Positions 19,758 to 28,912 of a stretch of DNA of 64,000 nt are shown piece after piece; position 1 is the stretch's first letter; each line of letters opens with the position of its first letter. The stretch is from JAJPKK01 sp963747835 (GTDB lineage Bacteria; Pseudomonadota; Alphaproteobacteria; Rhizobiales; Xanthobacteraceae). The notes below the pieces were generated by a model. The model made no database searches, was not told where the DNA came from, and saw nothing but the letters and a program-made list of their open reading frames with translations. The translations under genes were made by a program, and so were the position numbers. The DNA lies in NCBI GenBank assembly GCA_963747835.1, contig CAVVGO010000006.1, forward strand, positions 1,240,001 through 1,304,000, written 5' to 3'.

Positions 19758-20068
19758 CCGGGTCCCGATCGGTTCGCAGGACCGGCTTCATCAAGGCAAG
19801 ACGATCAAGGAGATCGTGCGTAACCTTTCTACAGTATAGGCAAAGCCAACTTAGAGCCGGTTCCGGTCATGTCGAGCCACGTCCACGCAGTCATGACCGG
19901 GCTCGTCCCGGTCATCCACGCCTTACTTGCTGAAGCGCGGCAAGAGAGACGTGGATGCCCGCGACAAGCGCGGGCATGACGACGGGGTGTTGATTCCAAC
20001 CCATCGGAAACTGCCCTAGGTCCCGCCAAATGCGAATCAGAAATCCTCCACTTTCCTGCCCTCAGGCA
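19758..20068. other. Gene-free stretch between tetR-like and GlcG-like genes
   Basis: About 310 bases. It holds the second dispersed palindromic repeat (19851-19983); nothing else recognised. Confidence 0.7.
19851..19983. repeat. Dispersed palindromic repeat, copy 2
   Basis: Same block order as copy 1 at 17808-17935 with about the same length. Its ends read gacgtggatgcccgcgacaa and cgcgggcatgacg, which can fold back on ccgggctcgtcccgg. It lies downstream of the TetR gene, not inside any gene. Confidence 0.65.
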
Positions 20069-20465
20069 TCAGGCCTCTCGGAGCGCCGATTCAAGGATGG
20101 CGACGTCCTGCTCAACTGTGCCACCGCTTACGCCGACGCCCGCAACTATTTGGCCATCGCTTGTGAGCGGCGCTCCGCCGCCCATCGAACAATACCGTCC
20201 GTCCGATAGCCCCATCAGAGGGAAGAGCGGCTGCCCAGGCTGCACGAGCGGGGAGAGGTCGGCCGTTCGAAGTCCCACCAGCGCGGATGTGTAAGCTTTC
20301 CGCTCGGATATCTCGATCGAGAAGGTCGGCGCTCCGCTCATGCGGTGCTTGAGAATCGATGTTGCCGTGAACATCGATAACACAAACGGCAACCGGTACC
20401 TTGGCCCGCGCCGACTGCGCTTCGACGCGGTCTGCGATATTCTTCGCGAAGGCAAGCAAATCCAT
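20069..20465 (-). CDS. GlcG/HbpS family protein, frame broken near 20358
   Basis: Small haem-binding-like (DUF336) protein. The first frame gives MDLLAFAKNIADRVEAQ...VPVAVCVIDVHGN; after one extra base at about 20355-20362 the second frame gives ILKHRMSGAPTFSIEISERK, QPGQPLFPLMGL, GGGAPLTSDGQIV and GVSGGTVEQDVAI, the typical order. The corrected length is 131 residues. GlcG-like proteins sit with many oxidation pathways and their role is unclear. Located 72 bases after the enoyl-CoA hydratase on the same strand, so probably in one operon. Confidence 0.82.
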
Positions 20466-20537
20466 GGCTGGTTTCCTTTCTGATGCGTATTGCGCGGAAA
20501 GGAAGATTCAGGCTCGCGTCCGTTGGGCGCCTCAGCC

Positions 20538-21378
20538 TCAGTGGCCGAGTCGCCCCAAATAGGATCCCAGGCGATTTTCCGCGTCTCCTGGCCGATGAAA
20601 CCCCTGCTCAAACAAAGCCTTGATTTTGTCCTGCGCGGCCGGCCGACCAATCGAGGTCATGCAAGTGTCCCAGCCGGCAGCGATCTCGACGTCCGGCGGC
20701 AGGCTGGCGGCATTCACGAGGCGCTTGGTGTTCGCTATCGCCCACTTATCAAACGACGCGATGCGGGTCGCCAGCGCGTCGACGAAGCTGTCGAGTTCGC
20801 CGTCCGGCAGCGATCTGTTCACATAGCCATAAGCTTCAGCCAGGTCGCCTCCGATGTCATCGGACCCCAGGAGCACCTCTAAGGCTCTTCCTCTGCCTAT
20901 CAGCCGTGGCAGGCGCGCCATGGGGCCTCCCCCGGCGACCAGGCCGACTCCCACTTCCCACTGCGACAGAAGCGCTTTCTCGCGGCTCGCGAAACTCATG
21001 TCGCAGGCCAAGGCGATCTCACTTCCGTTCCCTGTCGCGCGCCCGCGGATCAAAGCGATCGACACGACGGGCATGCGCGTTATGCGGACGAGTATGTCCG
21101 GCCACGCCTCCAATCCCGTCGGCCCTTGAGGCATGCTGGTCAGATCCTTCATGATCGGCGAAGAAATCACTGTGATTGAGGAAAAATCCCTCAACGGCAC
21201 TTTCGAAGACCAGGACTTTGACGTCCTTGTCAGCCTCAATGGCCGTGATGATCTCTCGCAACTCGCGAACGAACTGCGGGCCCATGACGTTCAGCGGAGG
21301 ATTGTCGAACGTGACCCGCCAATAGGCAGCCGATGAGCGAGTGAGCCGAATCTGCGTTTTCTCAGTCGTTGCATTCAT
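20538..21378 (-). CDS. Enoyl-CoA hydratase/isomerase family protein, frame broken near 21157
   Basis: Crotonase fold. Frame one: TQIRLTRSSAAYWRVTFDNP and FVRELREIITAIEADKDVKV. After one extra base at about 21150-21162, frame two: PVVSIALIRGRATGNGSEIA, the oxyanion-hole segment, then LACDMSFASREKALLSQWEV. The corrected length is 279 residues. The Gly-Asn-Gly-Ser-Glu in place of the common GGG(M/C)ELA resembles a sub-group of uncertain substrate. ATG 21378 is chosen for GGAGG 5 nt upstream. Confidence 0.85.
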
Positions 21379-21569
21379 CACAGCCTCCATGTGTTGGTTA
21401 CGATCGATCAGGCAACCGCTTGGTCATCTTTGTCCGCCTCGCGCATGATGATGTTCCACCAGAGAACAATCTTCCGCCGTCCCTCAGCTGCGAATTTTCG
21501 CTCACACGGAACGCTTCCTCCGCCTTCCGTCGTCCAACGTTTTACATAATCAGGTCAGCGCCGTTCGCC

Positions 21570-22885
21570 TCAGATCGATTTGCGCAGCGGTCGGAAGCCT
21601 GCGCGAACCTCTTCGGAGAAAAGTCGCGGCTGTTCCCAGGCCGCATAGTGCCCGCCCTGGTCAACCTTGTTGAAATAGATGAGCTTGTGATAAGCGCGCT
21701 CCGCCCAGCTTCGCGGCGCTTGATAGAGTTCGCCGGGAAAGACGCTCACGGCAGCCGGGACCGAGACGTCTGCGGCGTTGTAAAGGTTGATGTGATTTTC
21801 CCAATAGAAGCGAGCCGCAGAAACCCCTGTGTTCGTCAACCAGTAGAGCGTGACGTCATCGAGGAAGTCGTCTCGCGTAAGATCGCCTGCAGGGTGTCCA
21901 TTGATCGTGCGCCCGAGTACGGCCGAAGTGATCGCCGCCGCCGGCTGGTCATAACCGTCAGGATGGTCAAAAAGCCACGCCGCCAGACTCACCGGCGAAT
22001 TACCAATCCGTAGAGCGTTTGCGGGCGCGTCGCTTGGTAGGCCGAGTAGACGCGTCGCTTCGCAAACAAGAGTGCGAGCTGATCGTAGCAGCGTTTTTCG
22101 TCGGCTGAGAGATCGGATGGCGCCGGGTCACCGGCCTGAAGCGCCTTCGCGATGTCGGATGGAGCTATTCCAGGGAAGTTGGTGTGAATGCCCAGCAATT
22201 CCGGGGGCGCCTGTTTGGCCATCGCAGTGCAGACACCCGCGCCTAAATCGCCGCCTTGCGAGACAAATTGCGTGTAGCCAAGGCGCTTCATCAGCACGAC
22301 CCAGGCACGTGCGGTGCGATCCGGCCCCCAGCCGGTCGTGGTCGGCTTGGCGGAAAATCCGAAACCCGGGAGAGATGGAATCACCAGATCGAAGGCGTCC
22401 GATGCGTTCCCGCCATGTGCCGTGGGATTGGTGAGTGGATCGATGATCTTCAACTGCTCGATAACCGAGCCGGGCCATCCGTGCGTGACAATGAGCGGCA
22501 ACGCGTTTTCATGCTTCGAACGAACGTGGATAAAATGAATGTCCAGCCCATCGATCTCGGTCATGAACTGCGGCAGCGCGTTAAGTTTTGCCTCGACCTT
22601 GTGCCAGTCGTAATCTGTCGCCCAATACCGTGCCAGTCCCTGAAGCGTCGCGAGCGGCACGCCCTGAGACTCATCGGCCACGGTCTCCTTCTCGGGCCAT
22701 CGTGTGGCGTTGATGCGTAGTCGGAGATCGACGATTCGCTCTTCCGGGACGACGATGCGGAATGGCTGGATTTGGGCGCCTTCGATTGCAGCAAGCAGTT
22801 GCGTGGGAAATAGCCCGGCGGCAACCGCAACTGCTGATCCAGCGAGGACGGCGCGGCGATCGGGCGGTGACGATGGCAGGAGCAT
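21570..22885 (-). CDS. Exported epoxide hydrolase-type alpha/beta hydrolase, frame broken near 22000
   Basis: Begins MLLPSSPPDRRAVLAGSA with a twin-arginine-like, then hydrophobic, leader (cleavage near QLLA), so probably exported. An EHN domain follows (FRIVVPEERIVDLRLRI), then the oxyanion segment HGWPGSV, the nucleophile aspartate in SQGGDLGAGVC, and near the end the catalytic histidine in DQGGHYAAWEQP. One base seems missing at about 21996-22004, where frame one ends ...TLYGLVIRR and frame two resumes SPVSLAAWLFDHPDGY. The corrected length is 438 residues. ATG 22885 has GGAG at good spacing; ATG 22891 is too close to it. Confidence 0.85.
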
Positions 22886-23160
22886 GATCATTCTCCACGG
22901 TTAAAAAAAGAATTTGCGATCTCCACCTCACCGGTAAAGCAATCGCGGATGCGACCTGCCATCCAACTTTTGTAAAGGGCAGTCATATCAACGTATGAGT
23001 CGCGAACACCCGCGTCCCGAACAAACAAAGGATCGAACTCTGGTCTCGCCGTACGTCCCATCGCCACCAAATTATGAAAACGCAACGGGAAGCGGCGACT
23101 CGGTGGCGTGTGGCAATTCCGAATATTTTGCGATCGCGTAAAGAGTTCGCGCGCCGATGA

Positions 23161-23492
23161 CTAAAGCGTGGCAGCGGCAGGACTCGCTGCCGGTTTGACA
23201 TGCAGAATAAATTGAAACAGCGCGTCTTTATCCTTGCCGCCGGATACCGCCGAAAGTTCACCGCCATGACGCCCAATCGTCATCCGGCAAATGCACATCC
23301 CCATTCCGCGCGTCTTCATCGTCACAAATAAATCGAATGTGGCGCCTGATTTTTTCGAAGCGATACCCGGGTTGCATTGTGGACCAGATTTAGAAAGAGC
23401 TCCTGCATCTGACCGCGGCGGCCCATGATGAGCGGCAACCCGCACGTGAGTTCGGTATTTGTCGTTACATGGTCTTCCAACTTGATTGGCGT
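23161..23492 (-). pseudogene. Decayed sensor histidine kinase fragment (ATPase domain)
   Basis: Two frames together spell a histidine-kinase C-terminus. From 23492 down to about 23350 one frame reads LPLIMGRRGQMQELFLNLVH, the N box, then runs to a stop. In another frame, 23161 to about 23370 reads FVTMKTRGMGMCICRMTIGR then HGGELSAVSGGKDKDALFQF, the G2 box and end. The G1 box (DSGxG) and about 50-60 residues between are missing, the glycine motif is damaged, and no kinase start, sensor or His-box lies upstream. Unlike the other frame breaks here, this is real gene decay. Confidence 0.8.
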
Positions 23493-23672
23493 TCAAGAAT
23501 TGGACGCCAATTGACAAAATCTACAACCGCGTTGGGGAATTGCGCGGAGAAAATCGGGGTTGTGGGTTTCGGGCATGCCGTTTCACGGCCCCCCGGAACG
23601 ACAATGCTGTAAGTCCACCGGACGCTTGCGCGGTTGTCGCGGGGGTGCACCCGGCCGGCCAGCATACGACAA

Positions 23673-24377
23673 TCAGCGAAGCGCCGCGGCGGCCTTCTCG
23701 ACCTGGGCGCGGCGCTCCGCTTGGCGAGTACTCGCGGCGGCCTTGGTGGTTTCAACGAGAGCGGGGTCCGCGACGCGGGGGTGCCCGCTGTCGAAAGGCG
23801 GGGATGGATCGTATTCGATGCCGAGTTGAATGGCGCGAGCGGCCGCTTCGCCGGCCACCTCCGCCACCACCCGCAGAGCGAAGTCGATGCCGGCCGTCAC
23901 GCCGCCCCCGGTGATCACGTTGCCGTCGACGACGACCCGTTCGTCCACCGGGACGGCTTCAAACGCCTTGAGGAGATCCATCGACATCCAGTGCGTTACG
24001 GCGCGCCGTCCCTTGAGCAATCCGGCAGCGCCAAGCACCAGTGCGCCGGTGCACACCGACGTCACGTAGCGCGCGCCCGCGGCCTGCCGGCGGACGAACT
24101 CCAGCGTCTCGGCATCGGTCAGGAGCGGGTTCATGCCGCCACCGCCCGGCACGCAGATCAGATCAAGCTGTGGGCAATCCGCAAAAGTCGCGGTCGGCAG
24201 GATCGTGAGGCCGCTGCCTGCGCGGACCGGTTCAAGCGTCTTCCAGACCAGGAATAACTGCGCGCGTGGCATCTGCGACAGCACTTCCCACGGGCCGGTG
24301 AGATCGAGTTGCGTGATATTCGGAAACAACAGGAACCCGATGCGGAAAGGCGTGTTGCTGGCCCTGTCGTCGGACAT
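23673..24377 (-). CDS. DJ-1/PfpI family protein, isonitrile hydratase-like
   Basis: Class I glutamine-amidotransferase-like fold, 234 residues. The N-terminal FRIGFLLFPNITQLDLTGPW is the family hallmark, PGGGGMN lies mid-protein, and the nucleophile cysteine is in TSVCTGALVLGAAGLL followed by RRAVTHW. This spacing matches InhA-type isonitrile hydratases and DJ-1 relatives; the exact substrate is not shown. The C-terminal 25 residues are Ala/Arg-rich. About 40 bases upstream of the TctC-type gene's stop and on the same strand. Confidence 0.85.
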   Translation of the reverse strand: MSDDRASNTPFRIGFLLFPNITQLDLTGPWEVLSQMPRAQLFLVWKTLEPVRAGSGLTILPTATFADCPQLDLICVPGGGGMNPLLTDAETLEFVRRQAAGARYVTSVCTGALVLGAAGLLKGRRAVTHWMSMDLLKAFEAVPVDERVVVDGNVITGGGVTAGIDFALRVVAEVAGEAAARAIQLGIEYDPSPPFDSGHPRVADPALVETTKAAASTRQAERRAQVEKAAAALR

Positions 24378-24420
24378 GATCAGAACCTTTCAACTTTGCT
24401 GCAACACTGGCTCGCCACCG

Positions 24421-25395
24421 TCACTCTTTATTACTCGCGGCCCGCATGATCGGCGTCCACCGCGCAATCTCGCTTTTCACCAGGATCGCGAGCGCGCCCT
24501 GGCCCCGCTTTGACTTGGGAGGAATATCGCAACCGAGGTCCGTGAGGCGCTTGCGGACCGTCTCGTCGTCAAGCGCCTTGTCGAGGGCGTCGCTCAACGT
24601 GTCGACAACGGCCCTGGGGGTTCCTTTCGGGGCAAACAATCCATACCAGGCCGATACGGCGAATTCCGGCAGCCCGGCTTCCTTCGCGGTCGGGACATTC
24701 GGCAGCGCCGGATTGCGTTCGGTCATCCCGGTCGCGTAGACCTTGATGGTCCCGGCCTGGACCTGCTGCACGATATCCGAGATGGGATCGCACATGTAGT
24801 CAACCTGGCCGCCGACCAGCGCGTTGATGGACGGCGCGGAACCGTTGAACGGCACCATCGTGGGCTTCGCCCCGACCACCGTGTTGAGCATCAGGCAACT
24901 GAAGTGCGTGATGGAACCGATGCCGGCGTGGGCCATGTTGAGCTTGTCGCCATTGGCTTTGAGATATGCCACGAATTCGTTGAGGTTGTTCGGCGGAAAG
25001 TCCTTGCGCGCTACGATCAGGACCGCTTGGTCGACCACAAGGCCAATGGGAGCGAAATCGACGTCCGGCCTGTAGGCAAGGTTCGGATTAACGGCGACCG
25101 CGACCGCGTGGGTGCCGATCTGCCCCATCTCGATGGTGTAGCCGTCCGGGTTTGCCCGCATCGTCCGGATCGAGCCGGTGGTTCCGCCAGCCCCGACGAT
25201 GTTTTCGATGATGACTTGCTGGCCGAGCGTGCGCGACAGGTGCTCGCCAACGATGCGTGCGCTGACATCGGTTGGCCCACCCGCACTGAACGGCACGATC
25301 ATGGTGATCGGACGCGACGGGAATGTCTGTGCGGTCGCGGCCCCGGCAGCGGGCAGGGCCATCGCGACCGCGAACGCGAATACCAAATGTCTCAT
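24421..25395 (-). CDS. TctC/Bug-type periplasmic solute receptor
   Basis: Periplasmic binding protein of tripartite tricarboxylate (TTT) transporters. Signal peptide (RHLVFAFAVAMALPAAGAAT), then the Bug signature RPITMIVPFSAGGPTDVSAR, VIIENIVGAGGTTGS and PDGYTIEMGQIGTHAVA. The 324-residue length is usual. The frame is open far upstream into the autotransporter region, but ATG 25395 gives the proper signal sequence. No TctA/TctB membrane subunits are nearby, so it is an orphan receptor that must use membrane parts encoded elsewhere. Confidence 0.9.
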   Translation of the reverse strand: MRHLVFAFAVAMALPAAGAATAQTFPSRPITMIVPFSAGGPTDVSARIVGEHLSRTLGQQVIIENIVGAGGTTGSIRTMRANPDGYTIEMGQIGTHAVAVAVNPNLAYRPDVDFAPIGLVVDQAVLIVARKDFPPNNLNEFVAYLKANGDKLNMAHAGIGSITHFSCLMLNTVVGAKPTMVPFNGSAPSINALVGGQVDYMCDPISDIVQQVQAGTIKVYATGMTERNPALPNVPTAKEAGLPEFAVSAWYGLFAPKGTPRAVVDTLSDALDKALDDETVRKRLTDLGCDIPPKSKRGQGALAILVKSEIARWTPIMRAASNKE

Positions 25396-25450
25396 GCGAA
25401 CCCCTAGACCCCGACACGCCATGCAAGTGCTCCTGCCGAACCCGTGTGCG

Positions 25451-28400
25451 CTACCAGACCTTTCGCACCGTTGCGGTGCCGGCGTAGCTCGTTTTGTTGG
25501 ACGAGAACTCGCCGTCGAAGCGGCCGCCGAAGCGCCAGCCGCCGGCGAGAAAATATTCCGCCGCGAGCGATACCAGGGCGGCATCCGCGGCCGGCACCGC
25601 GCCGCCCACCGTGAAGAACGCGCCCGGCAGGGTCTGGAACGCCGCATTCGCGGTCTGGTCATTGTTGAAATCGTGCGCCCAGGCGAGCCGCGCCCGCAGT
25701 ACCAGCGCGTTTCCGTCGGCAAGCGCGAAGCGCCTGTCCGCCCAGCTCCCAAGCTCGGTGCGCGTCGCCGCGACATTGTGGTCCGCATAACTGAGCGCGA
25801 AGGCCGGCGAGCCTCCGGCCGGCCGTTCGGAATAGGTGGGGGTTGAGAAGCCCGTGACCTGTACCGCCGTGTAGGGCGTCACGGCGAAGTCGCGTGTTTC
25901 GATGCGGTAGCCGCCTTCCAGCCGACTGGACAGCGTCGAGGCGAAGAAGTCGGCGTCCAGTGTGTCGATGCCGGCAGCCGTCACAGTACGGCTGGTCGTC
26001 ATCCAATGCGCCCCGTAGGCGAGCCCGCCGGAGACGTAAGCCGCGCCGATTTGCTGGGAGGCGAAGCCGCCGAGCTGGAGCACGTTGGAATTGCCACCGC
26101 CGAGCCCGTTGGCGAGGCTCCAGCTGGTGCTGCCGCCAGCGAGCGCGACCCCCACAATGGTGTCCGGGTTGGCGCGATAGTCGGCACCGACCGCATAGCC
26201 GGCGACCTGCGTGGTCGTGGTCGAACTGCCGACCGTGGCGTCGCCGGCGACCGTCGCCTGGCCGCCGTAAGCCGAGCCCCATATGGACCAGCGCGGCTGC
26301 AATGGTGCCGCCCCGAACGCGGCGAGCGGCTGCGCCGGTTTGGGGGGCGCATTCTTCTTGGCGTAGCCGAACGCGCTCTCGGTGCCGTCATCATCGGACC
26401 CGTAGGCGAGCGAGGGCGCCGGCGCATAGCTCATCGGGCCGAAGCCGCCCCCGGCGCCGCGGTTACCCGCATAGGGATTGAACATCGTGCCCATGAAATC
26501 ATTGGTGATGTCGAGCGCCGCCTTCTGGGCGCCGGTCGCGGTCTCGCCGGAAAGCTGGGCGAGCGCATTCTGCAACTGTTGCGGCGGCAGGTCGAACAGA
26601 TTTTGGAACGCGAGCGGCGGGGTGCCGACATTTGCCGCGGTGATCGCGTTGGCAACGGCAACGACGTTGCGCGGCGCTCCGGGCGGCAGGCTCGAAGCGA
26701 GATCGGCCGGCCCGAGAGTCAGGAACACGTCATTGGCGTCGTAGCTGACGGCCGGCACCATCGAGCCGAAGCCGCCGGTGACGGCAAGCGTCGAGAAGCC
26801 GCCGCCTACTCCGCCGGTTGCCGTCAGGACGGGATATCTGGCGCCGCTTGTGAAAGCCCCGCCGGTGCCATTGGCATCGAGCGATCCGCCCAGCGCCGCA
26901 GTGCCTGTGATGCGCGCGAGACTTGCCGACGACGGCGAGACGTTGGCCAGATACGTTGCCGCGCTTGCCATCACCAGGTTTCCCGTGACGGTGAGCGTGC
27001 CGCCGGCGGTTCCGGGCAGGCCCGGCATCAGCGTGCCGCCAGCGGCGATCGTTGTCGCACCCACCACGCCGGTACCACCGAGCGTACCGCCGGCGTCGAC
27101 TGCCGTGAGGTTTGAGGAGATGATCGAGCCATTGACCAGCAACATGCCGCCGTCGAGCGTGGTTGCGCCGGTGTAGGTGTTGACGCCGGCCAGGGTCTCG
27201 ACGCCGCCGGATATCTGCAGCCCGCCGCCGACACCGTTGATGACACCGTTAAATGTGGTTGATGCGTTCGACAGCGTCAGCGTCTGCGCGCCGAGCGCGA
27301 CCAACCCGTTAGCGTCGCCCGACAGCGTCTTGATGGTAGCGCCACTGGTGGTCCCGGAAATGTCGAACAGCCCGCCCGCGGACACGGCAACGCCGCTCGA
27401 CGGCGCAATGCTGCCGGGGCCGGCAAGCGCCAGCATGCCGCCGACGATCGAGGTCACACCCGTGTAGGTATTGGCGCCGCTTAGGGTCGCCGATCCGCCG
27501 CTGGTGATGAATACCCCGCCGGCGCCCGAGATGATGCCGGCGAGGCCCAACGGTACGGAACTGGAGCCGATCTCAAGAGGCGACGCCGGGGTCGTCACGA
27601 TGTTGGTATCGGTCACGAAGTTGGACGTATAACCGACCGCCTGTCCGGCCAGATTGAACAGTACCGAATTCTGCAGGAAGAACGGGATGCCGACGATGTT
27701 GTTGTTGCTTCCGGCGCCGACCTCCACGCCGTAGGGCGAGTTGTAAGGATACGACGCGGTCGGAAATACCGTGTTGGTGATTACTGAAGCACCGCTGCCT
27801 GTGCCGGCGATCGTCAGGGTGGTTCCCTGGTTCAATTTGTACTTTCCGGTGGCGCCGTCGAAGGTTCCGAAGCCGGAGACATCGGCGGACTTGTTATTCA
27901 GGCTGTAGTTCGTGGTCCCGGTGTCCAGCAGCGTCGGCTGGTTGCTCCACGACACGCTCGCGTGGCCGGCGCCGCTCACCGAATAGTTCATGTTGATGCC
28001 GTACTCCATTGAGCTCGGCGCGTTCGAATTCGGGAAGGTCGTCGGTGCCCCCGGCGGCAGCGCCGTCCAGGCGAGCGTATTCATCGGTTTGAACTGCGCC
28101 AGCAACGCGGGCGTCAAGCCTAGCATCACGCAGGGGCTGCAGGAGGTCACGCTCTGCCCGACCTGCGGCCCGTTCACCGATGCGCCCGGATTAGCGGTCG
28201 TACCGGTGAGAAGTGCCGCCAATGGCTGACCGTTCGCCGCGACCACATATCCGGCGGTCGTCCCCGACACCACCGCCTGGCCGAGCACGCTGCCGACCGT
28301 GACCGTGTTTGTGTTGGGGGTGACGCCAGGCATGTTGGGATCGGTGCCTGTCCGGTATTGTACGTAGTCGCCGGCGCCGAAGATGCCGTAAATTCCTCCG

Positions 28401-28912
28401 AACACGCCCGGTATGGTCTGGAGCGGAACGACGCTGTTGATGGCGACGCCGTTGCGGGCGTAGACGGCGTTGACCGTGAAGCCCGATGGTGTGCCGCCAG
28501 GCGTCACCGCGTTGAGCGTGATGCCGGCGCCGGGGTCCGTTGGCGACGACGTCGGATAGAACGTGAGCGACGGCACACTCACGAGATTGCCGGTATACGT
28601 GTTGCCGCTCGTGTAATTGTATGACACGCCGGTCGGCAAAACATTCGACATGTTCGACGGGATCGCGCCGAATGCGCTTGGCGAATAGGCCGCGTTGAAC
28701 AGCGACGATCCGGTGTCGAACAGATAGGATCGCGGTGCTTGGCCGGCGATACCGATGTTGACGATCAGGCGAACGCCATCGGAACTTTGCGCCAATTGGA
28801 GCGGGATATCGAGCGACTGCGCCAACACGGCCGGCGCGCGGACAAAGCCCAGCGTAAGCCCGAGCCCGAGCATGGCGGACTTTACAAACCAGACGCCCCT
28901 CATACCGCGCAC
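25451..28912 (-). CDS. Autotransporter with a pepsin-like aspartic peptidase passenger
   Basis: 1153 residues. Residues 1-32: signal peptide. Residues about 45-435: a passenger with two DTG motifs, YLFDTGSS (Asp66) and TLLDTGTT (Asp330); between them a flap-like GNTYTG (Tyr106) and GIYGIFGAG, resembling the pepsin DGILGLG segment; and after them NNIVGIPFFLQNSVLFN plus AGQAVGYTS, which matches the end of pepsin-like domains. Residues about 466-500 and 563-595: autotransporter-associated beta-strand repeats (NTYTG). Residues about 873-1153: beta-barrel ending ...TVRKVW with a terminal aromatic. The GTG at 28912 has GGAG 9-10 nt upstream; ATG 28903 is possible. The frame is intact. Predicted outer-membrane, surface-exposed or released; activity is inferred, not shown. 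Confidence 0.88.
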   Translation of the reverse strand: MRGMRGVWFVKSAMLGLGLTLGFVRAPAVLAQSLDIPLQLAQSSDGVRLIVNIGIAGQAPRSYLFDTGSSLFNAAYSPSAFGAIPSNMSNVLPTGVSYNYTSGNTYTGNLVSVPSLTFYPTSSPTDPGAGITLNAVTPGGTPSGFTVNAVYARNGVAINSVVPLQTIPGVFGGIYGIFGAGDYVQYRTGTDPNMPGVTPNTNTVTVGSVLGQAVVSGTTAGYVVAANGQPLAALLTGTTANPGASVNGPQVGQSVTSCSPCVMLGLTPALLAQFKPMNTLAWTALPPGAPTTFPNSNAPSSMEYGINMNYSVSGAGHASVSWSNQPTLLDTGTTNYSLNNKSADVSGFGTFDGATGKYKLNQGTTLTIAGTGSGASVITNTVFPTASYPYNSPYGVEVGAGSNNNIVGIPFFLQNSVLFNLAGQAVGYTSNFVTDTNIVTTPASPLEIGSSSVPLGLAGIISGAGGVFITSGGSATLSGANTYTGVTSIVGGMLALAGPGSIAPSSGVAVSAGGLFDISGTTSGATIKTLSGDANGLVALGAQTLTLSNASTTFNGVINGVGGGLQISGGVETLAGVNTYTGATTLDGGMLLVNGSIISSNLTAVDAGGTLGGTGVVGATTIAAGGTLMPGLPGTAGGTLTVTGNLVMASAATYLANVSPSSASLARITGTAALGGSLDANGTGGAFTSGARYPVLTATGGVGGGFSTLAVTGGFGSMVPAVSYDANDVFLTLGPADLASSLPPGAPRNVVAVANAITAANVGTPPLAFQNLFDLPPQQLQNALAQLSGETATGAQKAALDITNDFMGTMFNPYAGNRGAGGGFGPMSYAPAPSLAYGSDDDGTESAFGYAKKNAPPKPAQPLAAFGAAPLQPRWSIWGSAYGGQATVAGDATVGSSTTTTQVAGYAVGADYRANPDTIVGVALAGGSTSWSLANGLGGGNSNVLQLGGFASQQIGAAYVSGGLAYGAHWMTTSRTVTAAGIDTLDADFFASTLSSRLEGGYRIETRDFAVTPYTAVQVTGFSTPTYSERPAGGSPAFALSYADHNVAATRTELGSWADRRFALADGNALVLRARLAWAHDFNNDQTANAAFQTLPGAFFTVGGAVPAADAALVSLAAEYFLAGGWRFGGRFDGEFSSNKTSYAGTATVRKVW

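Noticed and set aside
22888..23085. Possible 65-residue protein just upstream of the epoxide hydrolase
   Set aside because: Short, unrecognised, with no convincing ribosome binding site; its end only happens to touch the hydrolase start. Kept out for lack of support.
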